Assembly: GCF_030867095.1 (NCBI RefSeq)
Contig: NC_081832.1
Span: 40,991,756-41,055,755, forward strand
Source: Alligator mississippiensis
Taxonomy: Eukaryota > Chordata > Crocodylia > Alligatoridae
Direction of reading: 5' to 3'
DNA length: 64,000 nucleotides
Shown here: in pieces, positions 32,346-45,389 of the stretch
How positions within the stretch are numbered: the stretch's first letter is position 1
How the letters are laid out: each line of letters opens with the position of its first letter
Program-made: the position numbers and the translations under genes
Notes under the pieces: generated by a model
What the model was told of the DNA's origin: nothing
Databases searched by the model: none
Seen by the model: the letters and a program-made list of their open reading frames with translations, nothing else

Positions 32346-35168
32346 GGACCCCTCGTGTATATACTGTCACTCCAGGTATGGAACTGAAAAGCTCACCACA
32401 AGCCCAAGGCACACATCAATGACTTTGCAGTTATTTGCTATTTACAGCAACCTTATGGTTTTCTCACTTTTAACAAATTTGCTATTCAATCTGGAGACTT
32501 TTATTCTGTGCCCAAAGTTGTTAGTCTGCAAAATGAGAGGCTCATGTGAGGCTTTTGTTTGGTGCTGCAGCTGGAAATGCATCTCTTCTCTAGGAGTACA
32601 CTGTGCTGTACCCATAGCAGGAGATTCGTCATTTGTAAGCACAATCTGGTCTCTGCTACCAGGCACATTCCTTTGTTACAACATATGGACTAAATTACTG
32701 ACTCTCTCTGTTGATTTCCTGTCTCTCTTTTCATTTCCTGAAACTTATCCCCTTCTGCTAGCTGTTTGAATATGTATGCAGTGAAATGCCCCACAGGCTC
32801 TTGCATTCTTTCCTTTCCTTTGGCTCGCGAAGAAAGACAATGCTGTTGTAGAGCTTATGTTGAAGTGACTCCAAACTCTCATTGCAGTCCCAGTGAGGAC
32901 ATGAGCTTGTGGGCCTGGAGGTTTCAAGGTGGCCTTCCCAAGAGAAATCTACCATTTTTTCTAAATGCATATTCAGGGACTACCTAGATTAATTGTGTCC
33001 CCACTCCTCTTCTGAAAGCGAGACCCCCTACTCCAGTGTCTTCCCTGGCTTAGTATTTCATCTGTTTTTAGCCAATTGCTGTATCTATAAAAATATCATT
33101 TTCTCTCTCTTTCCTTTTCCTAGTATGCCCATCTCTGAGATTCTGGGCTGCTTGAGCCTATGAATGTGAGGGGATGCAGTTAGGAGCATCAGGCTGCTCT
33201 GTTTTTCTCAAGATACTTTTGGTTCTTTTCCTGGCCATTTACTTGTGCAGGCCCAGAGAAGCTCTATGTACTGTTTCCTTATAAGCACAGAGGGTACTCC
33301 CTTTTGGTTAGTCCCTTAGTTCCCATCTGCTACCTTTGCTCCGGAGTTGCAGCACTGCCTGTATGCTGTCCTGGGCAGGGGGAAAGAATTGTAGTACCTG
33401 AATGATTGAATTCATCACAGTTGGAGCTCCTTTGAGAGATGGGGGGTAGAGGAAATACAATAAGCAAACATATACAAGTTCATAATTTTCATCTCTTCCC
33501 TAGGCATATTCCAGTTTGTAGAAGGAGGCTTGTCCAGCAGATTGTGCCAGCAATCACAGTCAGTACTCAACAGGAACATGTTTTTCACAGGAGCATGTTC
33601 TTTTGAATGTGCTTCAGCCATGGCCCCTTTGGATTCTCTTGACTCTTGCATCTGCCAGTGTTTTCTAGGGCTGCTGCTTTTGCTACTCTTTGCCATCTCC
33701 TTCCTTTTCCCCTCCTAGCACTGGAAATTATGACAGGAGGCAAGGAGGGCAGTGCTCAGGGCTTACCTTACTGCTTTCTTCCTGGATAGCAAGAGGCATT
33801 TGTATGCGCTTTTTTCTTGAGAATGCAGTGGTTCAGCAAATCCTACAAAAAGGACAAGAATTCTAGTACATGTGCTTATGACTCTAGAATTGGAGAACAA
33901 GTTAATATCAGAGCTAAATAGTTTGAGTGCCCAACTCAGTGGCCGGGCATGATGTCAGTGTGCTTCTGGAATAGATCCTATAAACACGAATAACTTCCAT
34001 AATAATTCTAGAGGGCAGAAGTTCCCATGCTCATTGGTATGTATCCAAGCCACTCAGTCTAGATATAGTAGGACCCGATAATCAGTCCATACCCTAAGGA
34101 GAGATCTGGAGAGTCCAGAGAGTTTGTATGGTACATATCCCTAGAAATTGTTTTGGCTGTACACATTACTGCTGCCTTTTATTCACAGCTGCTGGCTCAG
34201 ACCCCATCACCTTAGACAAGTTGCAGAGCATCAGACACTATCACCTTAAACAGACAAGCTGTAGAGCATCACCTAATATGCTCCATCCTACATGGGGTCT
34301 CAAGAAGGAGGAAATTGCAGAAGTAGGGACCCTTTACCAAGAATATCCTGTTGTCTAGCCCAAAATGTTTGGCCTTGGGAGTGGTGTATAAAGGAAGGGC
34401 AAAGGTTGGGTGTTAGAGCAGCTGGGCCAATGTGAAGCTGTTAGTTCCTCAGGATGCTTCTCTTACCCAGTTTTATTGTTGCCCTGTCTGGCTTGAGCTT
34501 GAACAGGGCAACATTCATCCAGCACCCTATCTTATCACCTTGGGGTTCAGTAAATAGCAGTACTATAGTTTGTCAGTCATCCTGAGTGTCTCATCCTGTT
34601 TCTACCTGATAAAGGCACTGCACACCAACATAGTTTCCATGCCATACCTATGCCATGCCTAGAAGCACCTTGGTAGGGAACTGGAAAAGTAGAATCTAGC
34701 TGTAGCTGATAGTAGAAAGATGTTCCCATCACTACATTCTTGGAATGTAAAGGTTCAAGGCAAGATTCGCTTTGACTGAAGGCCTCTGAGAAGAGAGCTC
34801 AGCATCTGGCCCTCATGGGGTGATGCATGGGTAATGGACCTCAGCTACCCTGACAGGCTGCAATTGTGTGGCTGAGTCGTAGTGATCAGGGCTGTTCTTT
34901 TCCTAGGATGCACCCAACCCCTGGTGTCTAACGCTATGTGTTTCTGTGCTCCTATCTCCCTCCTGCCCACACATCCTAGAGTCTCACAGTCACTTTTCCA
35001 CCAGGTTTTAGAGACTAGGTGACCATGTATTTGAACCTCTACATAAGTGATTCACCTTTTTTTATTTGTAACTTAGTATAGGATTGTCTATGTTTTCTGG
35101 AACCTGAATACTATCAGACCCTGACTGTTGTACTGAGAATTTAGGTCAGGCGTATTGAGTTGTTTCTG

Positions 35169-35182
35169 CCAGCAGGTGGCAC
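35169..35182 (+). promoter_or_regulatory. Candidate CTCF site
   Basis: CCAGCAGGTGGCAC fits the 14-base CTCF core CCASYAGRKGGCRS at every position. Its flanks (TG before, TG after) also resemble the longer motif. Orientation is + . Occupancy cannot be told from sequence. Confidence 0.55.
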
Positions 35183-35265
35183 TGTGTGCAGACAGTCTGA
35201 AGCATGGGAAAATGCTGGCAGATGTCCAGATGTGATTTTTATAGATTTAGGTTTCATCAGGAACT

Positions 35266-35279
35266 GTTGCTATGGAAAC
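35266..35279 (+). promoter_or_regulatory. Candidate RFX X-box
   Basis: GTTGCTATGGAAAC resembles the palindromic X-box GTTGCCATGGCAAC at 12 of 14 positions. It lies about 85 bp downstream of the CTCF-like core. Confidence 0.4.
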
Positions 35280-35391
35280 TGGTTTGCAGTCTGCATTGAG
35301 TGTTCATTCAGTATGTTAACTCCTTCTGTGCCTTGCTGATTGCAGGGGAGGCTACATAGAAATTGCTCAAGCTCCTTTTCCCCCTCCTGCT

Positions 35392-35399
35392 ATGCAAAG
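35392..35399 (+). promoter_or_regulatory. POU/octamer-like site
   Basis: ATGCAAAG differs by one base from the octamer ATGCAAAT. Weak alone; noted because of its neighbours. Confidence 0.25.
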
Positions 35400-36335
35400 C
35401 TGTAAGGTAGGTTAGTATAAGGGCATCTGTCTGTGGGGATCCTATACTTAAACATATTCCTACAGGGTCATTGGGCCCTGGAGTGAAGTGAGTTACAGGA
35501 CCTAGTCAGATTCCCAGTTCACTCAGCAGGCTGATGCAGGGAAGAGCTCTGTTTCACTCTTTATTGGGAGGAAGGGGGGAAGGTAACTCTCCTGGGCTCT
35601 GGGCTCTGTCAGTGGGGGAGGATAGGGGTGGCTGGGTTTATATTGTTTTGTTTAAGCCTATGAACTCCCCTTATTATGGGAGGTAGAATGTGAGGCTGAT
35701 GGTACAGTACCCCTTCCAGTTGGAAGTGGGACTTTGTACATGCTTTATCCTTATACTCAGAAGTCAAGGGCAATTTAGGTTCCTGCTACTGCCTAGATCC
35801 TTGATCCAGGACTACCTTGTTAGACAGGAGGGGGCAGTGCTGTCTCATGGCCTTTGTTACAGAAGTGGTGCATGTGCTTCTGTTGGCACATGCTCTTTGA
35901 ACATGGTGACATGCTTGTTGCTAGGGAAGAAGAGCAGCTGAGGCCAGGATAATCTTCTTTGTGATCTGAACACTACAGAGGGAGGGTGAGGAGATTAGAA
36001 GGGAATGAATTGCACTAATAACCTGAAATTATTCTTGAAGAGAACCTGGCAAACAACTGAGACAAGCAGGCAAAGGAAATGTAGGGAGCCGGGAGGGTAA
36101 GTGTAGGAGACAGGGTTGCAGGGAAAATCTCAGAATCCACAGCCAGCAGCAAACTAATGGAGCTGGAGCCTTTGAGAAAAGGATAAACTTAGAAAACCTG
36201 CCAAATGTTATCCACAACTCAGTTCCTATCCTTCCCCCATATGATACAATCCATTTTCCAAGCATTTTTGTATCCCTGCGCATCTCATCTTTCATGAAGA
36301 GTGAGGGATCCCTGCTGGTGCCAGGTATCTTTAAA

Positions 36336-36545
36336 AATCATGGAAAAGTAGAACGAAGGGACCTTCAGAGGCCATCCAGTCCAACCTGCTGCCAGAGGCA
36401 GGATCACCCTGTCCATACCTTCCCATACATTTGTGGGATGGTTCACTGTTGTACAACCATTTCACTGTTGTATAACCTTTTAGTCAAACTACACAGTCAA
36501 CCCTGACACAGTTCCTCAGGAATACCTTAACCTGCCACAGGAATG
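36336..36545 (-). mobile_element. Old CR1 3' end
   Basis: ATCATGGAAAAGTAGAACGA, AGGGACCTTCAGAGGCCATC and CAGTCCAACCTGCTGCC match the inverted order of a CR1 3' terminus; the upstream part is diverged and its end uncertain. Confidence 0.65.
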
Positions 36546-36922
36546 GCAGGGAGACAACAATGGCCAATGTTGTGTTGCTTCAAGGGTTGTTAAAATATAC
36601 TCATGACATCCAAGAAGCGAGCCTTGCCAGTGGACTAGAACTTGTCCAGTTCCTGGTGGGGCGGGCAAAAACAGGACTTCCCCCTCTGCACATGTTCTGC
36701 CCCCAGCCCCTACATGTGTATGTGGAAGGAGGAGAAAGGTGGTTCTTTCTTTGCTCCTTGCAGCTATCAGAGGAATGGGGAGGGACAAGAATTATTTGTC
36801 TGCTTCCCTTATGGGAAAAGAGATGGTGTCACAAAGGTGTGACTTTTGCCCTGTAATCTGGAGCACCTAGGAGGTTTGGAGGAGCAATGTGTTCTATGCA
36901 TGTCTGTCATGCCTACATTTGA

Positions 36923-37105
<183 letters not shown>

Positions 37106-39554
37106 TGACCACTTAGAACAGATCAATTGGTCCTTGTGGCTCCACGACCTGCCTCCAACTATGGCCAATGCCACAAGGTTCTTTAGAAAACAGCTTAGTC
37201 CAGAGCAGAGGACATGGAAGTTATAAAGGACATTGGGGAAAGTATCAGTAATTGAAGGCTGAAGGGAGCTGAAAAGTCCAGTGGGATAAAGGCACTTGAA
37301 AGAACAAGGAGATGTTAACTTCTGAAGGGCAAAGCAATGAGGAAAAAGTTGCTGTGAAATGAGAGAGTGATTGGTGATTGATGATCATGGGAAGATGAGG
37401 AAAGGGGAGAGAGCAGTGTTTGCTAATGTGACTGACAAAAGAGGTGTGACTACGGGGAAGGGTGGAGGCAATGACAAATGCATGTGTCAACATAAGTCTG
37501 TGATGTAGATCATCTTTCTATGGGCTATGTCTTGCCATAATGTGTGTGCTTCATCATCTTCTGCTATGACTGGGTGTGATTCCATGATCACACATCCACT
37601 GTGCTTTCTGATCATGTTCACTAGAGTCAACATGACTCAAGTGAACTTCCTGTGCCACCAGCTGCTGTTTGAACAGGCAGCTTTAGATTAAAATTTCCTA
37701 TAAGGAGGGGGAAAGGAAGAGGATTTTACCTCCCAAGTGTACAACAACAGGAAGGGAATATTACAACATGTCTGCAGAATGCCAGGAATGATGCATTATT
37801 GTACCATTGGAAAGTGTGAGGACTAAGAACAGCATATAGATGATGCAGTTGGCCACTCATTTTGTAGTAGATTGAGAAATGTGGAGAGCAGACCTGTAAC
37901 CCTGTTGTCCATCTAATCTAGTGCTCTTTGGAGGGACTACTGTTACTGCATCAAGTGTCTATTCCTATTATAAGTGTTGGCATTTAGCTCCTGTATTTGT
38001 GTACAGTTTTAACTTTGCAGCAAGGAACAGGAAACATACCCATGTGGGTGTGGTGTAACAGAGATCTGTGGAGTCAGTCATCACAGCTAGAAGTCCTTCT
38101 TGGTATTCTGGGTTTAAAAGCTACACGTTGCCACAGGCTTCCCTTTTGGTTTGTCTGGAGATTTGATTTTCGGGTGCTGCAAGCTGCAGAGGCATTCAAG
38201 GTTGAGATTTCATTACCGTTCTGCCTTTGATTTTTGGTTTATTGCTGGGTTTGGAGCTGCAACATCAGTCTTATTTGTAGTTCTTATCGGTAGAGAATTT
38301 CATTTATTTCAGTTTCCATCTGAGTATTTAGAATTCTGTAGATGCTGCATTTCCATTTATTTCTATGAATCTCTTGCCCTAAACAGTGAGGCATGTGATG
38401 CACCATCCCCACCACCACCATGAGAGCTATGAGGGCATTTCTCAACCCTTTGACACTTTTTAGTCTCACTCACTGCAGCAGCTGAAGAGCATAGAGGCAC
38501 TGTTTGTAAATCTCATCAGCTCCGATCTTTGACTCTGAGTTTCCTTAGAGGCAGCTGTGTCTATTCAGAGACAGTAGCAGCTCCTCACTAACATGTAAAG
38601 GAATGAAAAAGCAGACAGACCTCTGAGGAGTCTGTTTAATAACTTAACGGGCTCATTGTAGGGGAAGAAGGGTGTCAGCAGAGGGGATTGTTCCAGCTAG
38701 CTCATTAAGAAAGGAGTGCAGACTGCTACAGGCGGCAGGATGTGTACACAATAGCCCAGTGTCCTCCTTCATTCAGACTTCCTGATTGTCTTGCAGTCAT
38801 GGTTTCAGCCTGATGATTCAGGCCTGATCTTTGGTTTGAGTGACTCAACTCATGTTCTTTTCTTATAGCCTTGATGTCATGCAGGCCATCTGCTCTGTAG
38901 AACAGAGGAGAATAAAGAAAAATCCATCGTAAATCTTGCCTCCCCCACCTAACCTTGCTGGGTTGCCCACACTTCCATGGCCATCTCCCAACACAAGAGG
39001 GCAACAATATGTTTGTATTGGCCTGGCTTTTTCTGCTGGCCCTTCATTTCCTCAAACATGACAACGTCTTGTAGAACAGCAAAGCTGCTTTTTATTTCTC
39101 AGTTTCTGTATTGCCCTGCTGTTGCTGATAGAGATTGCCCTTGATACAGGGAGCCTGCTAGTAATAGTCCTTCCAGGTTCTGCCACTTCACTACATATCC
39201 CAGCTTATTTTTGGGTCTGGTTTCATACCCTGTATGGTAAGAATCTCTAGATTCTTTGGTTGGAGACACAAACACCTGAGTGAGCCTGAATGTTCTGCTA
39301 ATGCTTTGCAGAGCTGTTGGAAAATCAGGTTAGAGCTGGTCTTCAGTGAGCAAGGCCCACTCTCCTGGGTGACCCAATAGCCATGCTACAAGCATTTGCT
39401 GCTCCAAGTATAGTAAATTGACACAGTAAAGCACTAGTGAAAACTGAAATGTTTCCCATACTAAGGCTGCCAAAGGGTATCTTCAGCTCTTGAATGTAAG
39501 TAAAAACAGAAGGGGAAGCAGGAGGAGAGATTTTGAGACTATGTAAAAAAGAAC

Positions 39555-40325
39555 TTCCTGGGTTCTGTGCATGTGAGTGAAAACCTACCAACATGGGCAT
39601 GTGAGAGGGAAACCATACTGGGACAGGGGGAGTGAGAGAGAAAACATGCTGGTGTGAGAGAGAGAGTGAGTGCATGTGCAAGCATTCAAGAAAGCAAGAA
39701 CCTGTTAAGCTGTGGGCATGAGGGGGATGAGAGAGAGAGAGAACCTGGGATGTGTATGCATATGGGTGTAGGTGCTGATGTGCATGTCGGTATGTTAGAG
39801 GAAGAAAATGAGAACCTGCTGGTGCATGGGTATGAGTATGAGGAGAATCTACTGGTGTGACAGAGAGACCGTAGCAGTGTGTATATATGAAATACAAACT
39901 TACTGAGGGGCCGGAGGTATGAGAGAACCTACCAGCCTGAAAATGTGCATATGTCTGTGCACAGGCACATGGTGGGTCAGGGGAGGCAGGAGCCAGGGGC
40001 AGATGCGAAGAGAACCTACTGGGTGGCAGTGGTATTTATGTATGTGCCTGAGGCCATTTTTGCAGTGACTGGGCCTTGGCAGTGCCCTCATCTCCCCTGC
40101 TTTTACCTATACCATGTCATAGGATGTTCTTGGTGTTTCAGGTGTTGTCTTGTAGCTGTATTTGAGAGGTTGAAGTGGCAATTTTGGGGAAGTATAGGAT
40201 AAGTGATTGCCTGCAAACACAGGGGACCAGACTCTAGCCCAGGTGGCCCCTTGTAGTCCTGTTCCTGTATGTGTGTGAAAGAGAGAATGTACCAATGTAG
40301 GTGTGAGAAAGCATCAACATGTGTA
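39555..40325. repeat. Degenerate minisatellite, GAGAGAACCT / GTGTGAGAGAGA units
   Basis: Repeated phrases such as GAGAACCTGCTGGTG, GAGAACCTACCAGCC and GAGAACCTACTGGGT, interleaved with GTGTGAGAGAGA and TGTGCATG runs at irregular spacing. It looks like a diverged tandem array with unit length of about 30-80 bp. Confidence 0.6.
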
Positions 40326-40374
40326 TGTGGGTTGTTTTCTCTCTGTCTCAGTATCAGTGGAGCCAGGTTGGACT

Positions 40375-40683
40375 TGGGCAATGCCCTCTTCACACTGTGG
40401 GCCTGGGCCAGGCCAGGCCTTCACCTCCTCTGCAGGTCCAGGTCAGGGCTGGGCCACACCACCTCTCCCCACGCAGACAGATTGGCAGAGCTGCACCCTA
40501 GCCTCCACCCTCTTCCTTCCCCCCCCCCCCCCCCCAACGCCCCACTCACCCCCTGCAGCCAGGATCAGGACTACTGGCCACCTGCCCTGAGCACAGGATC
40601 AGGACCACTGGCCTGATCTGGCCTGCAGGTAGACCCGGGCATTGCCAATCTAGCCCACTGGGGAAAATGGTTGGGCACCACTG
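40375..40683. mobile_element. Charlie-like hAT fragment (left end unclear)
   Basis: The right end GAAAATGGTTGGGCACCACTG is the complement of a CAGTGGTGCCCAACC terminus. The internal phrase GGCCTGATCTGGCCTGCAGG resembles the interior of the element at 23588..23979 (ATCTGGCCCGCAGAC). I could not set the left boundary. Includes a poly-C run. Confidence 0.45.
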
Positions 40684-43600
40684 TTGTAGAAGAGTCTTTT
40701 CTAGTGTCTGGTGTGTAGATCCCAGAAGGGGAAGAGAGATACTAGAAACTAAGGTTGAAGTTATCATCCTGTTTAGCCCTGAGAACTCTGATAACATAAA
40801 GGCTCTGTGTTCTGGTTATTCCTAACAGTAGGCCTCTCTCTCACTACTGTTTTTTGTATATGCTTTCACAGGCACTAGGATGCAAGCATGCATTGGTAAC
40901 TTGCAGTATATTTTTAAATTATTTTTATGTTTACAAATGAAAAATTAATATCCAGAGACATCCAAAGTTTGAATTTATCACATTCAAGATAGATTATCTT
41001 GAATGCTAAAAGGTTCAAATGGGATACGAGGTCTTGCCTCAAATGGCTGGGAGTACCTAGTACTAGTGGAAAAGCACTTAATACTGCCAGAGCTTTTTGG
41101 CCTGGGATTGGAGGAGTGTTTTTCAGTGAGATCTGAAAGCAATCTGACTAGTGCCTCTTTTATTTCCTCTTGCCAGACTCTCTCTTGTCCCTCTGTGAGG
41201 TGGAGGAGGATACGCCTGAGCGGGTAACACACGGGCATGTTGTTCTCCCGTCCCCCACTCTCATTGTGTGTGTGTGACTCCTCATGTCTGCAGGCAGGGA
41301 GGGCTAGAAGAGGAGACTGAGACACATGCAGCCTGAGGCTGTGGGTTCTGCAAATATCCCAGGAGTGGATTGAAAATGGGCCTTTTTCACTGGTAACTTT
41401 AAATCTTTGAATCTTGCTCTGATTCTTCTTTTCACTTTCCTGTCTAAAGTGCAGCCCACCTAGCTGCCAGCCTTGGGAGTCTGCAGCTAGCCCACAGAAC
41501 TGGGCTGCCAGGTCACCTTGCTCTCAGGGCTTGGCTGCAGCAGGCTGTTTCTTGTTGTGTCTCTCCTCATTCTCTTCCCTTCCTGCCAGTGTGTGCAGTC
41601 TTCCTGATTCCAGTACCGCAGTGATCCATCATGCAGAGAGTGCAGCAGCTGACACTTCCATTTACTATTTTGTTGCTTCAGTTACTCACATTCTGTCTCC
41701 TGCGTAGGAGCTGTCCTAGCACAGCTTTGGATTTCAGGAAGTTCAGACTGAGAATCTGAGAAGCCATGTCTGTATTGCCCGTAAACTGGGTGTTGGCAGC
41801 AGATTGGATGTGGGGGGTTAAGATGGGGCTGGGCTTTTAAGAGTGTCATTCAGCCAGTGGACTTAAGGGACCTAATTATATTTGCAATTAGCAAGTTGTG
41901 TTATGAAGATGCTCTTTGGAAAGACATACAGGAAAACACCAAATCAGGTCTGTAACAAGGATAAGCCCTTGAAGAAGGATTCATTCAGGGAATGATGGGG
42001 TCTATGACTGAGATTTGTCCTTTGGAACTGCATTTCAGGTGAGAGACTGAAAATCAGTGGGGTATAGGAAGCAGATTACCAGAGGCTAGGAAACAGATAC
42101 AGGTGCACCTTGTGCCTCAGGCTGCAAGCAGTCTTGGGGAAAAGGTGAACCTGTAACAGGCATGAGAGGTAGGAACAGAACAAGCAGAATCAGACTAGAG
42201 GCTCTATAGATGTAAAAGTTGAGGAGGTGCTGCTCGAAGCATACTGTAGAAGAGCTCAGAAAGGTGGTGCGGGAAGCACCTTGGAAGCTTATGATACAAT
42301 CATTAGGATAGCCCTGATGAGGTTTGTTTGTTCTTCAGTTTTGGGTTGCAGAGAGTAGCACTGCATAATAAAATCTTCAACAGGATGAGGTTCTTGGGAG
42401 TGAGGGTCATGGGATGGAGCAGGAGTGAGTAAAAGGGCTGGTACAGAAGTGTCTCTATGCCCAAAGTGACGACAGCAGACTGTCATAGCTGTTGCTGGGA
42501 TAAACCATGTGCAGGTCATCCACTGAGGATAGACATTTAGTAGGGTACTGTAAAGAGACCATAGAAGGACTTAATCCCTGTGCAGGGGACCTCCAGCTGG
42601 GAGTTGTACTTGTCTGTGCCTAATGCATGTCTCCTTTGCATGCTCTTGCATGTTCTCAGTGTTCAAAAGTGTCCAGTCTAGAAACTGCATGGGAAACTGT
42701 CCAAGAGAAGTAACTACTTTTTTGTCTCATAAAAAGTTAACTCTGCCCGTGACTGTCATGTCTCTAAGCAGGAACTCACCTGCTGCTTTGAACTCCTGTA
42801 AGTGTCTTGTCCCTTCTACAGCTTCTTCCAACCATAGAGGTTTCTTCCTGGACACTTGGGCCTGAGAGAGTGCCTACATATGCATCACATAATGAATCCA
42901 TGCAGACCGTAGTGCACATGTACATGCATGCATGCATACATACCACAGCATGTGTGCACTGGGTTCAACCTGCATGTGTGCTGCAGTGGATAGTTTGTGT
43001 GTGTGTCTGACCATATGTATGAACACAGAGCCTGCCTATGTGTGTGCGCACCTGTTCAGGTTAGTGAGTGTGTGCGTCAGCCTAAGTGCCACAAGTGAAT
43101 GTATGGATGTATTTAGTGTTGGAGTTGGCTAAGTGTATACATTAATGATATGGTCAATGACTTGTCCTCCCTGTGCAAGCACTGTGCCCAAACCTCTTCT
43201 TATCATTATCCTGAAGTTCAGCAGGGCATGGTAGCTGTTCTGATTCAGGGCTCTTTGCTTGACTGAGCCTCAGCAGTGAACTCCATGAAGCTTTCACCCT
43301 TGTGATCTGGAGAAACTCAGGTCTTGAGTGTAAAGAGACATCTTAAGGGATATGCAATATCTAGACATTGTGTCATTAGGATGTCGTATGTCATTTGTAG
43401 GTGAAAGATGGTGGTGTTTCTCCATTTTACTGTGATATCTAGGTAGCACAATAAGGCATGAAAGGATTACAAGGGGTGTAAGGATCTGTCAAAATTTTGT
43501 AGTGAACCAGGAAATAGCACCCTCCATTTGGCCATTGTGTGTTACCTTTCCCCACTCTTCCTTTGCTGGGTGTGTCAGGCCTCCCCTTAGAGTGTCCAAG

Positions 43601-44271
43601 CACAAGAGGTAGGGAGTTATTTGTTCTGTGATACTGCTAGCTTTTAGTCTTGTTCTCTTCTGTGGACTTCCCTTGCTAGTATGTAGAGACAACCTTAAAC
43701 TCAGCTTCTGAAATTTGTTATTTTAATTCAGGATGCATGCCCCTTCCCAACATTCAGCCTTTGGACCAGAAAGTGGATACTGGCAACGCTCAACTAGCTC
43801 CCTAAAAGTAATGAGTTCTGAAAACGCACTTGATGACTTGCCTGACTCCTGTGCAGTGGATGGCTAATTCTTGCATTTCCCGCTTTCATCTAGTCTCCCA
43901 TATGCCACCAAGCCAGAGTGTTGTTATTACACTCCTTTCTAAGTGGCCCATCCCTGTGCTATCTGAAATTGTAGCATGGTTTTCTGTGCTACATCCTGTG
44001 GGTTATAGGACAGTCTGTTTATAAATGTTGCTCCCATTCAAGCAGTACATGCATCATGGCTCCAGGCCCTTTATGAAGGATCCCCTGATATTTCAAGGGC
44101 TCTGAATGCTTTAATTGTATTGAAACAGCAGATCTGTAGGGTTGTTCCAGGACATCATGCATCAGCCTGTTCTTCTCAGTCCCTGGCATCCATGCCAGAT
44201 TGCAGCTCTAGTCAGCCAACCTGAAGGACAGTGACCTGCAACCAAGCAAGTATGCACCAATGTATCCCTGA

Positions 44272-44463
<192 letters not shown>

Positions 44464-45383
44464 ACCTGGGTGATGGATTAGGGCTGAAATCTGCAGGACT
44501 GAAAAAAAATGTGCAAAGGAAGCAAAATACACTGGGTCACTTTGCAGTCTTTTGGCCTGGGCCTGAGGGGTAGTGTAATTTCCTTCTTGCTCTTAGGCCT
44601 GCTTGTGCCAGCTTTTTGGCCTTTTGTTTTCGTTCTCTAGATCATCTCCAATCTTCAGTCTGCCTCTCAAATTACAAGGCATAATGCTTTAGCTGAATGT
44701 AAGCCATGCTCTCAGAGCAAAGGTGAGAGACACTGGTTTAGCCCTCCTTTCTCTGCAGGAGTATGGTAGAGCATACTGGGAGGTAAGGGGTGTAGAGGGA
44801 GGGATTCGAAGCCACCACCCCACCTACACATATCCCTGCATTGGGTGTTGCCAAAGCAGGAACTTTACAAGCTGCCTTAACCCGAACTTTTTAAAGTATC
44901 TCTAATTTTGGGACTTGCTGCTGAGCCAGGCCAGCCAAAAGCTCCATTTCCCCACGAGACTGACCTCCAGCAGTGCTGGAGGTCCTCAACCTGCTTCCTT
45001 ATCCATCTCTATGTGGGAGGAAATTTTGTAGGTCAGTTTAGCTGAACTTCAGTTTCTCCAACTGCTGGGTTGTGTTCTTGTACCCAGCACCTTCTCTTGT
45101 GCCCTCTTTCTACCACATGCTAGGAAAGGAAGTGACACCTGAGGTGGGAAGCGCTGTCCTTGTCTCCCTCAGGACCTGCCACTGTCCTGCTCATCCCAGA
45201 TCCTTCTTCTGCTTGTTATATTTATTCTAGCATCTCTTCAGCTGAGCCTTCCTGCCACTGGAATTCATGTCATAGCAGTGATTACTCAAGAGGAAACAGG
45301 TGAAGTATTCACTGCTGATAGGCTGTTGGGCAGGAAGCTGTTCTAGTGCAGTAGCTGCCTCTGCATGTTTTGGAACCAAGAAG

Positions 45384-45389
45384 AATAAA
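45384..45389 (+). terminator. DIAPH1: Candidate poly(A) signal 1
   Basis: AATAAA about 920 bases after the stop codon, followed by GTTAGGTGTATTGTTCTGTG, a GT-rich downstream element. Confidence 0.5.

Noticed and set aside
39343-39897. 184-codon minus-strand frame rich in His, Ser and Thr
   Set aside because: Matches the GA/TG-rich degenerate minisatellite in the opposite strand; composition bias keeps it open.
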